NCBI RefSeq assembly: GCF_003112695.1
Contig: NZ_BFBP01000002.1
Span: forward strand, 465,668-529,667
Direction of reading: 5' to 3'
DNA: 64,000 nucleotides
Source: Azospira sp. I13
GTDB lineage: Bacteria; Pseudomonadota; Gammaproteobacteria; Burkholderiales; Rhodocyclaceae
Below, piece by piece: positions 51,840 to 60,710 of the stretch (position 1 is its first letter; each line of letters starts with the position of its first letter). The notes under the pieces were generated by a model that saw nothing but the letters and a program-made list of their open reading frames with translations, did not search any database and was not told the origin of the DNA. Made by a program: the position numbers and the translations under genes.

Positions 51840-52017
51840 GACCGTTCTCCACACGTTGATGAGATGGCCTCCATGCTAGAGAGGGCTGCAACAGGGCGGC
51901 AGGCACAGAGGCGCTCCGGGAGAACCACAACAGACGGGCAGTTTTTGCATCTGTTATGGTGCGAATCCCGGCCATCTATATCTGGCTGCCGCCCCCGCCC
52001 CAGGAGAACATGGGCCC

Positions 52018-53457
52018 ATGGATACCCCCCTCCCCCTCTACCAGCGTCTCGCCGCCCACTACCGGGAGGCCATCGCCCACGGCTCCCTGCTGGTGGGCGA
52101 CCGCTTCCCCTCGGTACGCGCCCTCATGGGCCGTCACGGCGTCAGTCTGAGCACGGCGGTGCAGGTGTGCCGTCAGCTGGAACAGGAAGGCTGGCTGGAG
52201 GCGCGGCCCCGTTCCGGCAATTTCGTCCGCCGCCCTGCCCGCCCGGCCGGGCCTCTGCCGAGCGAGCCCCGGGCCGGCCAGTTGCCGGACCCGGCCCAGT
52301 TCGTCGGCATCCACGGCCGGGTCTCGGAAATCATCGCCCGGGGCCGCCAGCAGCCGGTCAGCGTGAATTTTTCCAGCGCCCGCAGCGCCCCCGAACTGTA
52401 TCCGGGCGAGGCCCTGCGCCTGGCGGCGGCCCGGGCCCTGCGGCGGCATCCGGACCTGCTGGTCAGCGCTCCGCCGCCCAACGGCTGTCCGGATTTTCTC
52501 CAGGTGCTGGCCCGGCGCGCCCTGGAGGCGGGCATGAACCTGAGGGCGGAAGAAATCGTCGTCACCCAGGGCTGCATGGAGGCCCTCAACCTGGCCCTGC
52601 GGGCCGTGACCCAGCCCGGCGACACGGTGGCGGTGGAATCGCCCACTTTCTACGGATTGCTGCAGGTGCTGGAAACTCTCGGGCTGAAGGCCCTGGAAAT
52701 CCCCACCAGTCCCCAGACCGGCCTGTCCCTGGAAGCCCTGGAACTGGCCTGCGACCATTACGGCCCCATCGCCGCCCTGGTGGTGGTGCCCCACCTGCAA
52801 AACCCCCTCGGCTGCACCATGCCCGAGGCCCACAAGGCACGGCTGGTGGCCCTCTGCGCTGCGCGGGAGATTGCCCTCATCGAGGACGACACTTACAGCC
52901 CCCTGGGGGAGGACGATACGGTTCTGCCGGCCCTCAAGCACTGGGACCGGCAGGGCGGCGTCATCCACTGCGCCTCACTGCACAAGGTGCTGGCGCCGGG
53001 GCTGCGCCTGGGCTGGATCAGCGCCGGTCGCTGGCAGGCCCGGGTGGAGATGCTGAAGTACGCCCAGAGCCGGCAGAACGAGGCCCTGGGGCAGCTGGCG
53101 GCCGCCGACTTCATGGGCTCCAGCGCCTACGACCGCCACCTGCGGCGCCTGCGGGCGGCCCTCGGCAGCCAGCGCCGGCGCACCACGGAGGCGGTGCTTG
53201 AGTATTTTCCCGCCGGCACCCTGGCCGCCAGGCCCCAGGGCGGGCTGGCCCTGTGGGTGCAGCTGCCGCCCGGGGTTTCCTCCCGGGAGGTTTTTGAACG
53301 GGCCCTGGGCGAAGGCATCTTCATTGCGCCGGGGCTGATGTTCTCCAACTCCAACCGCTTCGACGGCTATCTCCGCCTCAACTGCGGCGCCCCCTACACC
53401 CCGGCCATCGACGCCGCCCTGCGCCGCCTCGGCGCCATCGTCGGCGGCCTGGCCTAG
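52018..53457 (+). CDS. MocR-type regulator (GntR HTH plus aminotransferase-like domain)
   Basis: A 479-residue PLP-binding regulator. The N-terminal GntR winged helix is PLYQRLAAHYREAIAHGSLLVGDRFPSVRALMGRHGVSLSTAVQVCRQLEQEGWLEARPRSG. The rest is a fold-type I aminotransferase domain: GCPDFLQVLARRALEAG, VVVPHLQNPLGCTMPEAHKARL and a PLP Lys in HCASLHKVLAPGLRLGW. Such proteins sense amino-acid-like or vitamin B6 ligands. The target is probably the divergent DUF2917-like gene or itself; this is inference from layout. Confidence 0.9.
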   Translation: MDTPLPLYQRLAAHYREAIAHGSLLVGDRFPSVRALMGRHGVSLSTAVQVCRQLEQEGWLEARPRSGNFVRRPARPAGPLPSEPRAGQLPDPAQFVGIHGRVSEIIARGRQQPVSVNFSSARSAPELYPGEALRLAAARALRRHPDLLVSAPPPNGCPDFLQVLARRALEAGMNLRAEEIVVTQGCMEALNLALRAVTQPGDTVAVESPTFYGLLQVLETLGLKALEIPTSPQTGLSLEALELACDHYGPIAALVVVPHLQNPLGCTMPEAHKARLVALCAAREIALIEDDTYSPLGEDDTVLPALKHWDRQGGVIHCASLHKVLAPGLRLGWISAGRWQARVEMLKYAQSRQNEALGQLAAADFMGSSAYDRHLRRLRAALGSQRRRTTEAVLEYFPAGTLAARPQGGLALWVQLPPGVSSREVFERALGEGIFIAPGLMFSNSNRFDGYLRLNCGAPYTPAIDAALRRLGAIVGGLA

Positions 53458-54365
53458 GCCAGCATCCGCTCGTAGGCGGCCAGGGCCGCCGCCAGCTTGC
53501 CGGTCGGCTGATAGGGATCGCCCAGGCCGAATTCCTGTTGCAGGGAGGACTGGTTGTCGGCGATGAAGGTGATGGCCCGGCTCAGGTTATCCAGCTGGCG
53601 ATCGAAGAAGTTGTTGGAGGAGGTCAGCAGCTCGGTGGATTTGACGAAGTTGCCGCTGAACTCCTGCACCGTCGCCACCACGCCCTCCCGGTTGGTCGCC
53701 AGGGCCTGGGTGAGCCGGGGGCCATCAAGCACGGCCTGCTTGCTCACCGGGTCGATGCTGAGGCCCAGGGACTCCATGCCGGAGAAGCCGGCAGCGGCGC
53801 CGTTGAAGGGATTCTGCACGCTCTGCTCCAGCTCGTAGCCGGCCACCTGGGCCGCCTGGGTGCCGGCCAGCAGGCCGCCCTGCTGCATGTCTTCGTCGAA
53901 GCCGGTGCGCCAGGCGTTGTAGTCGCTGACAAACTGCTCCAGCTTCTGGCGGATGGCCTCGTCACTGCTGCCGGCATTGATGCTGCCCAGGGCGGTGCCG
54001 GCGTCGGCCGCCGACCCCAGGGCTGTCTGCATCTGGCTCAGTTCTGCGAACTGCCCCTTGTAGAGCACGTTGCGGTAGTTGATCTCGCTCATCATGCGAT
54101 AGGCGGATTCGGGGTCGAACAGGGCCATGTTGCGGCCCGTGGGCGAGAGGGTCGAGGTACCGCCGGCCTGGGCGACGGCTTTGGTCTGCTGCAGGGCTGC
54201 GGGCAATTCGGCCTGGGGCGGCGTCTTGAGGGAAGCCAGCAGGGCCGTAAAGCCGGTGCTGTCGGCGCCCTGGGTGCCTGCGGCGGTTGGCAGGGTCTGG
54301 GCCCGCAGGGTGGCGATGCGCAGGGCCAGGTCCAGCCCCGCATCCGGTTTTCCTTGTATCGACAT
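53454..54365 (-). CDS. Orphan FliD-C-terminal-like protein
   Basis: A 303-residue protein. Its second half (KLEQFVSDYNAWRTGFDEDMQQGG, LLAGTQAAQVAGYELEQSVQNPF, MESLGLSIDPVSKQAVLDGPRLTQALATNREGVVATVQEFSGNFVK) has the pattern of the C-terminal domain of the flagellar cap FliD. The FliD N-terminal domain is missing. It is instead preceded by a low-complexity 100-residue part. No signal peptide and no flagellar genes nearby. The ATG follows GGAGG. It ends with a four-base convergent overlap with the MocR gene. A flagellar role is possible but unproven. Confidence 0.6.
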   Translation of the reverse strand: MSIQGKPDAGLDLALRIATLRAQTLPTAAGTQGADSTGFTALLASLKTPPQAELPAALQQTKAVAQAGGTSTLSPTGRNMALFDPESAYRMMSEINYRNVLYKGQFAELSQMQTALGSAADAGTALGSINAGSSDEAIRQKLEQFVSDYNAWRTGFDEDMQQGGLLAGTQAAQVAGYELEQSVQNPFNGAAAGFSGMESLGLSIDPVSKQAVLDGPRLTQALATNREGVVATVQEFSGNFVKSTELLTSSNNFFDRQLDNLSRAITFIADNQSSLQQEFGLGDPYQPTGKLAAALAAYERMLA

Positions 54366-54824
54366 AGGGCCTCCTGCTGCGGCAATGAGTTCTGATGGTG
54401 CAAGCCTTGCAAAAAGCGGGCCGCCAGAGCCGCCACGGTACACCAGATGGCGTCAGGGAGCGATAGCGATGGACGCTGGCAAAGAGCCCCCTGGAGAGGC
54501 AATAGGGACGCCATTCTCCGCAATGCCACCCCGGGAAGCGAAGCGGGGCGCGGCATACCGGGCATGTCCGCGTCCCTGCTGCCTTTTCGGGCAGTTCCCG
54601 GGCATCGCGCAGCGCCTTCTCTCGGCGCCCTCTCCGGTCCTTCTTCCGGCAACGGCAGGAGGCGCCGCCGTCACGGCAATTCGTGCCGCCCGGCCGCCGC
54701 TCCCGGGCCCTTATGCTGCATAGCAAAACTATTTGTCACATGGTGGGACTATCATGGTTGCGAAGGCCCGGGAGGTTGTGAGGCGGGCCGGATGTGTGAC
54801 CCTACAATAATCGGAGAAGAATGA
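54366..54824. other. Intergenic region without a gene
   Basis: Divergent region between the FliD-like gene and phaJ. No frame looks coding. It contains copy C of the dispersed repeat (54497-54516) and, near its end, an AT-rich patch (CTACAATAAT, 54801-54810) that may be part of the phaJ promoter. Confidence 0.6.
54497..54516 (-). repeat. Dispersed 20-bp repeat, copy C
   Basis: On the minus strand it reads GAATGGCGTCCCTATTGCCT, identical to copy B. The flanks also agree: CATTGCGGA before and CTCTCCAGGG after, against CATAGCGGAA and CCCAGGG in copy B. Confidence 0.75.
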
Positions 54825-55256
54825 ATGAATGCACTGAACGGCTACGACATCGAAGACCTGCAACCCGGCATGAGCGCCAGCATGGCGAAGACGGTGACGG
54901 AGGCGGACATTGTGCTGTTTGCCGGCATTTCCACCGATACCAACGCGGTGCATCTGAATGAGGAATTTGCCAAAACCACCATGTTCGGTGGCCGCATCGC
55001 CCACGGCATGCTCTCCGTCGGCTTCATCTCCGCCGTGCTCGGCACCCGCCTGCCCGGCCCGGGCAGCGTCTATATGGGCCAGACCCTGAAGTTCAAGGCG
55101 CCCGTGCGCCCCGGCGATACCGTGACCGCTACGGTGACGGTGAAGGAAGTGATCGTTGAGAAGAAGCGGGTGATCCTGGATACGGTGTGCACGGTGAACG
55201 GCAAGCCGGTCATCGAGGGCGAGGCCACCATCATGTGCACCTCGCGCCAGAAGTAA
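54825..55256 (+). CDS. phaJ: PhaJ-type (R)-specific enoyl-CoA hydratase (MaoC-like)
   Basis: A 143-residue single hot-dog protein that converts trans-2-enoyl-CoA to (R)-3-hydroxyacyl-CoA, linking beta-oxidation to PHA synthesis. The catalytic dyad is D38 and H43 in DTNAVHLNEEFAKTTMFGGRIAHGML, with the same five-residue spacing as in known PhaJ. The ATG at 54825 is in frame, eight bases after GGAG; an overlapping ATG four bases earlier is out of frame. Its function fits the phasins at 31 kb. Confidence 0.9.
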   Translation: MNALNGYDIEDLQPGMSASMAKTVTEADIVLFAGISTDTNAVHLNEEFAKTTMFGGRIAHGMLSVGFISAVLGTRLPGPGSVYMGQTLKFKAPVRPGDTVTATVTVKEVIVEKKRVILDTVCTVNGKPVIEGEATIMCTSRQK

Positions 55257-55298
55257 GACGGAACAACCTTCCGCCGGGCGATTCCGCCCGACATGAAA

Positions 55299-55323
55299 AC
55301 GGGGCGCCATGGCGCCCCGTTTA
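55299..55323. terminator. Bidirectional terminator between phaJ and deaD
   Basis: ACGGGGCGCC-AT-GGCGCCCCGT with A residues before and TTTAT after. It can end both convergent genes. Confidence 0.85.
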
Positions 55324-55393
55324 TCTTGCTACTGCGGGAAAAGCGGCGGGGGGCTACAACCCGCCCCGCCCCTTCCCTCACCTTGCCGCCGGA

Positions 55394-57343
55394 TCAACCT
55401 TCCCGGGGCGTGCGACGCTTGGCCGGCGGCTTGTTGCCGCCGAAACCGCCGCCACCGCCGGGCTTCTTGTTGCCGAAGCCGGGCTTGCTGAAGCCGCCCT
55501 TGCCGCCGGGCGCGTTGCTGCGGGGTGCCCGGTTGCCATCCACATCGCCACCCCACTTGCGACGGGGCGGGGCGATGACTTCGGATTCACCATCGAGGCG
55601 GTGGATGAGCAGGGGACACTGCTTGATCTCCACTTCCTTGAGCATCATCAGGGCATCCTTGGGCAGGCTGTCCGGCAGTTCCACGGTGGAATACTCGTCG
55701 AACAGGGCGATGTGGCCGATGTAACGGCTCTGGATGTCGGCTTCATTGGCGATGCAGCCGACGATGTCCTTCGGCGTAGCGCCCTGGTTGCGGCCCACCT
55801 CGATGCGGTAGCGCACCATGTTGGCCACGTTGCCCAGGTCGCGGCCCTTGCCCTTCTTGGCATCGGGACGCTCGCCGCGGTCCGGGCGCTCAGTGCGCTC
55901 GGCACGGTCAGCCCGTTCGGGACGATCCTTGCGTTCGAAACGCTCACCGCGTTCGGGACGCTCGAAGCGCTCCTTGCGCTCGGGGCGGCCTTCCGCATCG
56001 CTTTCAAAGCTGCGCACTTCCTTTTCCGGCATCTGCAGGGGGCGGGACTTCTGCACCAGGAAGGCCAGGGCGGCGGCCACTTCGTGGGCGCCCACGTTGG
56101 CTTCTTCCTCGATCTGGGTCACCACCTCTTCGAAGAAGGACAGTTCGCCGGCTTCCAGGGTCTTGATGATCTGCTGCTTGAACTGGGTGACGCGACGGTC
56201 GGCCACATCCTGCTTGGTGGGCAGGCGCAGGGGGGAGATGTTCTGCCGGGTCACCCGTTCGATGGTGCGCAGCATGCGCATTTCCCGCGGGGAGACGAAG
56301 AGGATGGCGGTGCCGGTGCGGCCGGCGCGGCCGGTACGGCCGATGCGGTGCACATAGGCTTCCACATCGTAGGGAATGTCGTAGTTGATGACGTGGCTGA
56401 CGCGGGGCACGTCGATGCCGCGGGCGGCCACGTCGGTGGCGATGACGATGTCCAGGCCGCCGCTCTTCAGTTGTTCGATGACGCGTTCGCGGTTGGCCTG
56501 GTTCATGTCGCCGTTCAGGGCGGCAGCGGCGTAGCCACGGGCTTCCAGCTTCTGGGCCAGCTCTTCGGTGGCGGTCTTGGTGCGCACGAAGATGATGGCG
56601 GCGTCCAGGCTGTCTTCCACTTCCATGATGCGGGTCAGGGCATCCAGCTTGTGCAGGCCGGAAACCTGCCAGTAGCGCTGCTGAATGGCGGAGACAGTGC
56701 TGGTGGCAGCCTTGATCTTTACTTCCTGGGGGTCCCGCAGGTACTTCTGGGCGACGCGGCGAATCTGCTCCGGCATGGTGGCGGAGAACAGGGCGGTCTG
56801 GCGCTCGGCGGGAATGTGTTCGAGGATCCATTCGACGTCGTCGATGAAGCCCATGCGCAGCATTTCGTCGGCCTCGTCCAGCACCAGGGTCTTCAGCTGG
56901 GAGAGATCCAGGCTCTTGCGCTCCAGGTGGTCCATGACCCGGCCCGGGGTGCCGATGATGACGTGGGCGCCGCGCTGCAACTGCTTCAGCTGAATGCCGA
57001 GGCTCTGGCCGCCGTAGATGGGCAGGACGTGGAAACCGGGCATGTGCTTGGCGTACTTCTGACAGGCTTCGGCGACCTGAATGGCCAGCTCGCGGGTGGG
57101 CGCCAGCACCAGGGCCTGGGGGAAGCGCTGGGACACATCCAGCTTCTGCAGCAGGGGCAGGGCGAAGGCGGCGGTCTTGCCGGTGCCGGTCTGGGCCATA
57201 CCCAGCAGGTCCTTGCCTTCCATCAGCAGGGGAATACATTCGGCCTGGATGGAGGAGGGGGTTTCGTAACCCACGTCGCTCAGGGCCTGGAGAATAGGTT
57301 CGGAAAGGCCCAATTGGGCAAAGGTGTCGACAGAGGATGTCAT
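55394..57343 (-). CDS. deaD: DeaD/CsdA-type DEAD-box RNA helicase
   Basis: A 649-residue helicase for ribosome assembly and RNA turnover, especially in the cold. Q motif with TPSSIQAECIP, motif I AQTGTGKT at 50-57, motif II in LVLDEADEMLRMGF and motif VI HRIGRTGRAGRTG. After the helicase core there is an RNA-binding DbpA-like domain (YRIEVGRNQGATPKDIVGCIANEADIQSRYIGHI). A repetitive charged tract (about 440-495, ERxERxDRxER) lies between. The tail is a Gly/Lys/Arg-rich tail (GGKGGFSKPGFGNKKPGGGGGFGGNKPPAKRR). The length matches CsdA. Confidence 0.93.
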   Translation of the reverse strand: MTSSVDTFAQLGLSEPILQALSDVGYETPSSIQAECIPLLMEGKDLLGMAQTGTGKTAAFALPLLQKLDVSQRFPQALVLAPTRELAIQVAEACQKYAKHMPGFHVLPIYGGQSLGIQLKQLQRGAHVIIGTPGRVMDHLERKSLDLSQLKTLVLDEADEMLRMGFIDDVEWILEHIPAERQTALFSATMPEQIRRVAQKYLRDPQEVKIKAATSTVSAIQQRYWQVSGLHKLDALTRIMEVEDSLDAAIIFVRTKTATEELAQKLEARGYAAAALNGDMNQANRERVIEQLKSGGLDIVIATDVAARGIDVPRVSHVINYDIPYDVEAYVHRIGRTGRAGRTGTAILFVSPREMRMLRTIERVTRQNISPLRLPTKQDVADRRVTQFKQQIIKTLEAGELSFFEEVVTQIEEEANVGAHEVAAALAFLVQKSRPLQMPEKEVRSFESDAEGRPERKERFERPERGERFERKDRPERADRAERTERPDRGERPDAKKGKGRDLGNVANMVRYRIEVGRNQGATPKDIVGCIANEADIQSRYIGHIALFDEYSTVELPDSLPKDALMMLKEVEIKQCPLLIHRLDGESEVIAPPRRKWGGDVDGNRAPRSNAPGGKGGFSKPGFGNKKPGGGGGFGGNKPPAKRRTPREG

Positions 57344-57868
57344 GGAGCTTCCAGTAATGAGGAGAGGCCGCGCGAAGCAGCCAAGGTCAAGCGCAGGGAG
57401 TCGCCCGCCAATTTGGGGTCACATTGACCCGACCAAGCCCCGGAAAAGCCGAGGCGCCCACATCCACCGGAATCCGCCTATGACGCGGCCCGGCGGCCAC
57501 AACTGCGTCGACCAGCGGCGCATACGCCCTGTCAATGCAGCATCTACCCGTTCGGCCCCTGCCGACCCTACTGTTCCAGCTGTCCCTACAGCTTTTCCGG
57601 GGTCTTTCAGGCCTGTTGAACCTCTCTCGAGCCCTTCAGCGGGCTCCGCCATGATGCCAATGGACTTACAACGCCTTTGCAGGCCTAGCCATTACAGACA
57701 ATCAGGGAAATAAGAAGCGCGTTACAGACGATGTGCAACACGGGGGCTTCCAACGGGAAGGGCGTACTTTACTCCCAAAGTGTTGTCGTGACGAGCTTTT
57801 TCCAGGCAAGCCGGGCAAACAATGCCTATATTGGAAGCAGGGTTTTACGAATAAAAAGGGAGAACATC
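57344..57868. other. 525-base region without a convincing gene, upstream of deaD
   Basis: Open frames here lack ribosome sites and have shadow-like composition. A hairpin GAGCCC-TTCAGC-GGGCTC lies at 57629-57646. On the minus strand the region could hold a long untranslated leader for deaD, as known for cold-shock deaD/csdA genes. On the plus strand a TATATT (57827-57832) lies before the small gene at 57869. Confidence 0.5.
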
Positions 57869-58078
57869 ATGAGTTTCTTTGACGGCCCCATCAGTCGCTG
57901 TGAAGCGGCACACGCCATGGTCATGACTGATCAGACGCAACGCCAGTGCGCGCTGGAACATGCTTGCCCACCGGGTCAGGCATGCCCTCTGGATGGGTGT
58001 TTTGCCGCCGTTTCTGGCCTAGCGGAAACCACCATGCCCCCGCCTGCCCCAAAGCACAAGGCTCGGAAGCAGGGATAA
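57869..58078 (+). CDS. Small Cys-rich protein
   Basis: A 69-residue soluble protein (MSFFDGPISRCEAAHAMVM start) with five Cys (C11, C27, C33, C39 and C44) inside the first 45 residues, in the pattern CALEHACPPGQACPLDGC, and a basic tail. It may bind a metal or haem-like ligand; this is only suggested by the Cys spacing. A good AAAAGGGAG site supports the ATG. It ends 20 bases before the convergent bacteriohemerythrin gene. Too short for a sure family call. Confidence 0.6.
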   Translation: MSFFDGPISRCEAAHAMVMTDQTQRQCALEHACPPGQACPLDGCFAAVSGLAETTMPPPAPKHKARKQG

Positions 58079-58097
58079 AGAAGAGGGGGAGTGAAGC

Positions 58098-58511
58098 TCA
58101 GGCTGCCAAGGCTGCCGGGCTGAAGCCGACATTACGCATGTGGACGGCCAGGGCGGTATCCATGGTGGCGGCGTGGGTGGCAAACCAGCTGACCAGTTCT
58201 TCGGCAGCGCGGCGCCCAATGGCCACGTCCCCCTTGGCTACCATGCGGCGGATGCTTTGCAAGGTGGCGAGTACCCGCTGGTGCTCGTCCACGTGACAGT
58301 GGATGGGGGGGAAACTGGACTTCTCCATCCAGAGGTTTTCCTGGTCGAAATGAGCGACGGTATGGGCCAGGAACTGGTCGAAGGATGCCAAAAACTCACC
58401 TTCGGAAACTTCAGTCAGGCGATTGATCCACTCCACGAATTCCCGGTGGGTATCATCCATGGGGGTGCAGCCGAGTTCATATTGCGGCAGCCAGGGCATA
58501 ACGACAGACAT
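58098..58511 (-). CDS. Bacteriohemerythrin
   Basis: A 137-residue four-helix di-iron protein that binds O2 reversibly. All seven iron ligands are in place with near-classical spacing: H22, H54, E58, H73, H77, H113 and D118 (DDTHREF, HFDQE, HVDEH, THAATMD). Such proteins store or deliver oxygen or sense it. It is transcribed away from the HPt/HD-GYP gene (187 bases between), which suggests a shared promoter region. Confidence 0.92.
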   Translation of the reverse strand: MSVVMPWLPQYELGCTPMDDTHREFVEWINRLTEVSEGEFLASFDQFLAHTVAHFDQENLWMEKSSFPPIHCHVDEHQRVLATLQSIRRMVAKGDVAIGRRAAEELVSWFATHAATMDTALAVHMRNVGFSPAALAA

Positions 58512-58698
58512 GACAAATCCCTATAAAACGTACGGTTATTGCATATTATCGCTGCCCGGCGGGCCGTCGTTTTTGACGTATATTAAAATTAATTGATATG
58601 CCATAAGCGATATTGTTGCTGACCAGAATCCTGGTTGGAGGATTACACTGCCAGGGACGTGCAAGCCTACAACCATAACTGAAATGGGGAGACGTTCC

Positions 58699-59802
58699 AT
58701 GACCGGCAAGAAGCCTTTTAATCCGCTGATTCCCGACCCGGAAATCTTCCAGGATTTTGTGGATGCCCTGGGCGACCATATTCCCGCCATCGAGCGGGAT
58801 ATTGCCCGGCTGAAAAAGGCACCGGACGACCGCTCCGTCCTGGCTGACCTGTTCCGGGCCGTGCATACCATCAAGGGCGATGCCGCCCTGTGTAAACTGG
58901 ATCTGGCGGTGCGCATCGCCCATCCCATCGAATCGGTCCTATCCCGCTTGCGGGAAGGACAACTGGCTTTTTCCGACCTGATTGGGGAAGCCATACTGCT
59001 GGCCCTGGACCGCCTGGAACTGGCGGTGGACGCCATCGGCACCGGCCGCTCCGTCGAAAACCTGCGCCTGAACCAGCTGATGCAGGGGCTGGATGCCCTG
59101 GGGGCTTGCGAACCGCCCCAGGCAGACCGCTGCAGCGCCGACCTGATCGAGGCGGTGACTGGCTTCCAGCCTGTTGCCAATCTCGGGCAGCCACACCGGC
59201 AGGCAGCACCGACAGTACGCAGCAATGAGCATCTGGCCAACGACCTGCGCTTCTTCCGCACCCTGGCCCAACAGTACGAGGCCCGCTCCGCCTTGTTCAA
59301 AGGGCGTAGCGCCCGGGTACTCAAGCTGGCCCTGGAAACCAATGCGGAGGCGGGCAAGCCGGTGGACCCGGTGCAACTGGCAGCGGCCGTGTACATGCAC
59401 GATATTGGCATGATGTTCGTGCCAGAGTCGGTCTGGCTAAAGCAGGGGCGCCTGAGCGAGGAGGAAAAACGGGCCATGCAGGAGCATCCACTGCAAGCGG
59501 CGGGACTACTGGAGCGGATGGAAGGCTGGGGCGAGGCGGCCCGGATGGTGGCGGAACACCATGAGATGCCGGACGGCGGAGGTTACCCCCGGGGCCTGCC
59601 GGCCCACGCCATTAGCGACGGCGCCAAGATTTTGGCCATTGCGGATGCATTTGAGGCGGTCACCCTGAAACATAGCCAGCGGGGGCATACCCGCTCCATC
59701 CTGCGGGCCATTGCCGAGGTCAACGCCTGCGACAAGCAGTTCGCCCCGGAATGGATCGGCCCGTTCAATGCCGTCATCCGCCGTCAGGTAGAGGCGGCCT
59801 GA
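58699..59802 (+). CDS. HPt domain fused to an HD-GYP domain
   Basis: A 367-residue signalling protein. Residues 15-110 form a histidine phosphotransfer domain with HTIKGD (phospho-His H56). Residues about 180-365 form an HD-GYP domain, expected to degrade c-di-GMP: MHDIGMM (H234-D235), EHPLQAAGLLERM, HHEMPDGGGYPRGLP and ADAFEAVT. The usual HDIGK Lys is Met here, which may affect activity. Of two ATGs the second has the GGGGAG site at the right distance. No membrane segment. The HPt end implies that a phosphorelay elsewhere controls it. Confidence 0.85.
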   Translation: MTGKKPFNPLIPDPEIFQDFVDALGDHIPAIERDIARLKKAPDDRSVLADLFRAVHTIKGDAALCKLDLAVRIAHPIESVLSRLREGQLAFSDLIGEAILLALDRLELAVDAIGTGRSVENLRLNQLMQGLDALGACEPPQADRCSADLIEAVTGFQPVANLGQPHRQAAPTVRSNEHLANDLRFFRTLAQQYEARSALFKGRSARVLKLALETNAEAGKPVDPVQLAAAVYMHDIGMMFVPESVWLKQGRLSEEEKRAMQEHPLQAAGLLERMEGWGEAARMVAEHHEMPDGGGYPRGLPAHAISDGAKILAIADAFEAVTLKHSQRGHTRSILRAIAEVNACDKQFAPEWIGPFNAVIRRQVEAA

Positions 59803-59819
59803 ATAGGCCTGGAGAAAGG

Positions 59820-60632
59820 TCAGGCCGCCGGGGCCGTGGCGGCCAATTTCCCCAGGGCAACCGAGGCCGCTGTGAGCCCAAAGCTGGCGGTAACGGCAAC
59901 GGCGGAGCCGAACCCGGCGCAGTTCAGCGGAGCGCCACCACCACCGGGGGGCGCACAGGCCGCATCGGGATAGCGCAGGGGCTCCTCGGAATAGACGGCG
60001 GCAATGGCAAATTTCTTCTTGGCATCCCGGGGAAAGCCATGGAATTTCCGCAATTGCCCCCGCACCTTGGCCAGCAGCGGATCCTGGGTAGTACGGGCAA
60101 GGTCTTCAACACGTATACGGCAGGGGTCCAGTTGGCCACCGGCGGCGCCGCAGGTGACCACCGTGATGCCACGGCCGCGACACCAGGCGAGCAGGGCCGT
60201 CTTGGCCCGCACGCCATCAATGGCATCAACCAGCACATCCACGGCGGGCAAGCCCCCCAGCAGGGTATCCAGATTGTCAGGCGCGACAAAGTCATCTACA
60301 CCGACCACCTGGCAGTCCGGATTGATTTGATGAATCCGCGCCGCCATGGCTTCGATCTTGGCCTGGCCCAGGGTGCTATCGAGGGCGTGGAGCTGGCGGT
60401 TGATATTGGATTCGGCAATGTGATCCAGATCCACCAGGGTCAGGGCTCCCACACCGCTGCGGGCAAGGGCTTCCACCGTCCAGGAGCCGACACCACCAAT
60501 GCCCACTACACAGACGTGGGCGCTGCGGAAGCGCGCCAGGGCTGCGTTTCCGTAAAGGCGCGCCACACCACCGAAGCGGCGTTCGTAGTCGGGGGAAAGC
60601 GGCAGGGGTGGGGTAGAGGCGGAATCAGTCAT
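59820..60632 (-). CDS. tcdA: TcdA (CsdL/YgdL), tRNA threonylcarbamoyladenosine dehydratase
   Basis: A 270-residue E1-like enzyme that cyclises t6A37 of tRNA to ct6A using ATP. The nucleotide-binding loop GIGGVGS is at 44-50, with the family start YERRFGGVARLYGNAALARFRSAHVCVVGIGGVGSW and then DLDHIAESNINRQLHAL. A further signature is VTCGAAGGQLDPCRIRVEDLA. The ATG at 60632 gives the family N-terminus; the longer frame does not look coding. It is divergent from corA. Confidence 0.93.
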   Translation of the reverse strand: MTDSASTPPLPLSPDYERRFGGVARLYGNAALARFRSAHVCVVGIGGVGSWTVEALARSGVGALTLVDLDHIAESNINRQLHALDSTLGQAKIEAMAARIHQINPDCQVVGVDDFVAPDNLDTLLGGLPAVDVLVDAIDGVRAKTALLAWCRGRGITVVTCGAAGGQLDPCRIRVEDLARTTQDPLLAKVRGQLRKFHGFPRDAKKKFAIAAVYSEEPLRYPDAACAPPGGGGAPLNCAGFGSAVAVTASFGLTAASVALGKLAATAPAA

Positions 60633-60710
60633 GGCGGCTCGGATGATACACGTTGACCGGTCGGCGGAGGCTGGCAGCCGTAGCGCGCCCCCTGCTACCA
60701 TGAGGTCATC

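Noticed and set aside
57324..57713. Plus-strand frame of 129 codons upstream of deaD
   Set aside because: It starts inside deaD on the other strand, has no ribosome site and a Pro/Ser/Arg-rich composition typical of non-coding GC-rich DNA.
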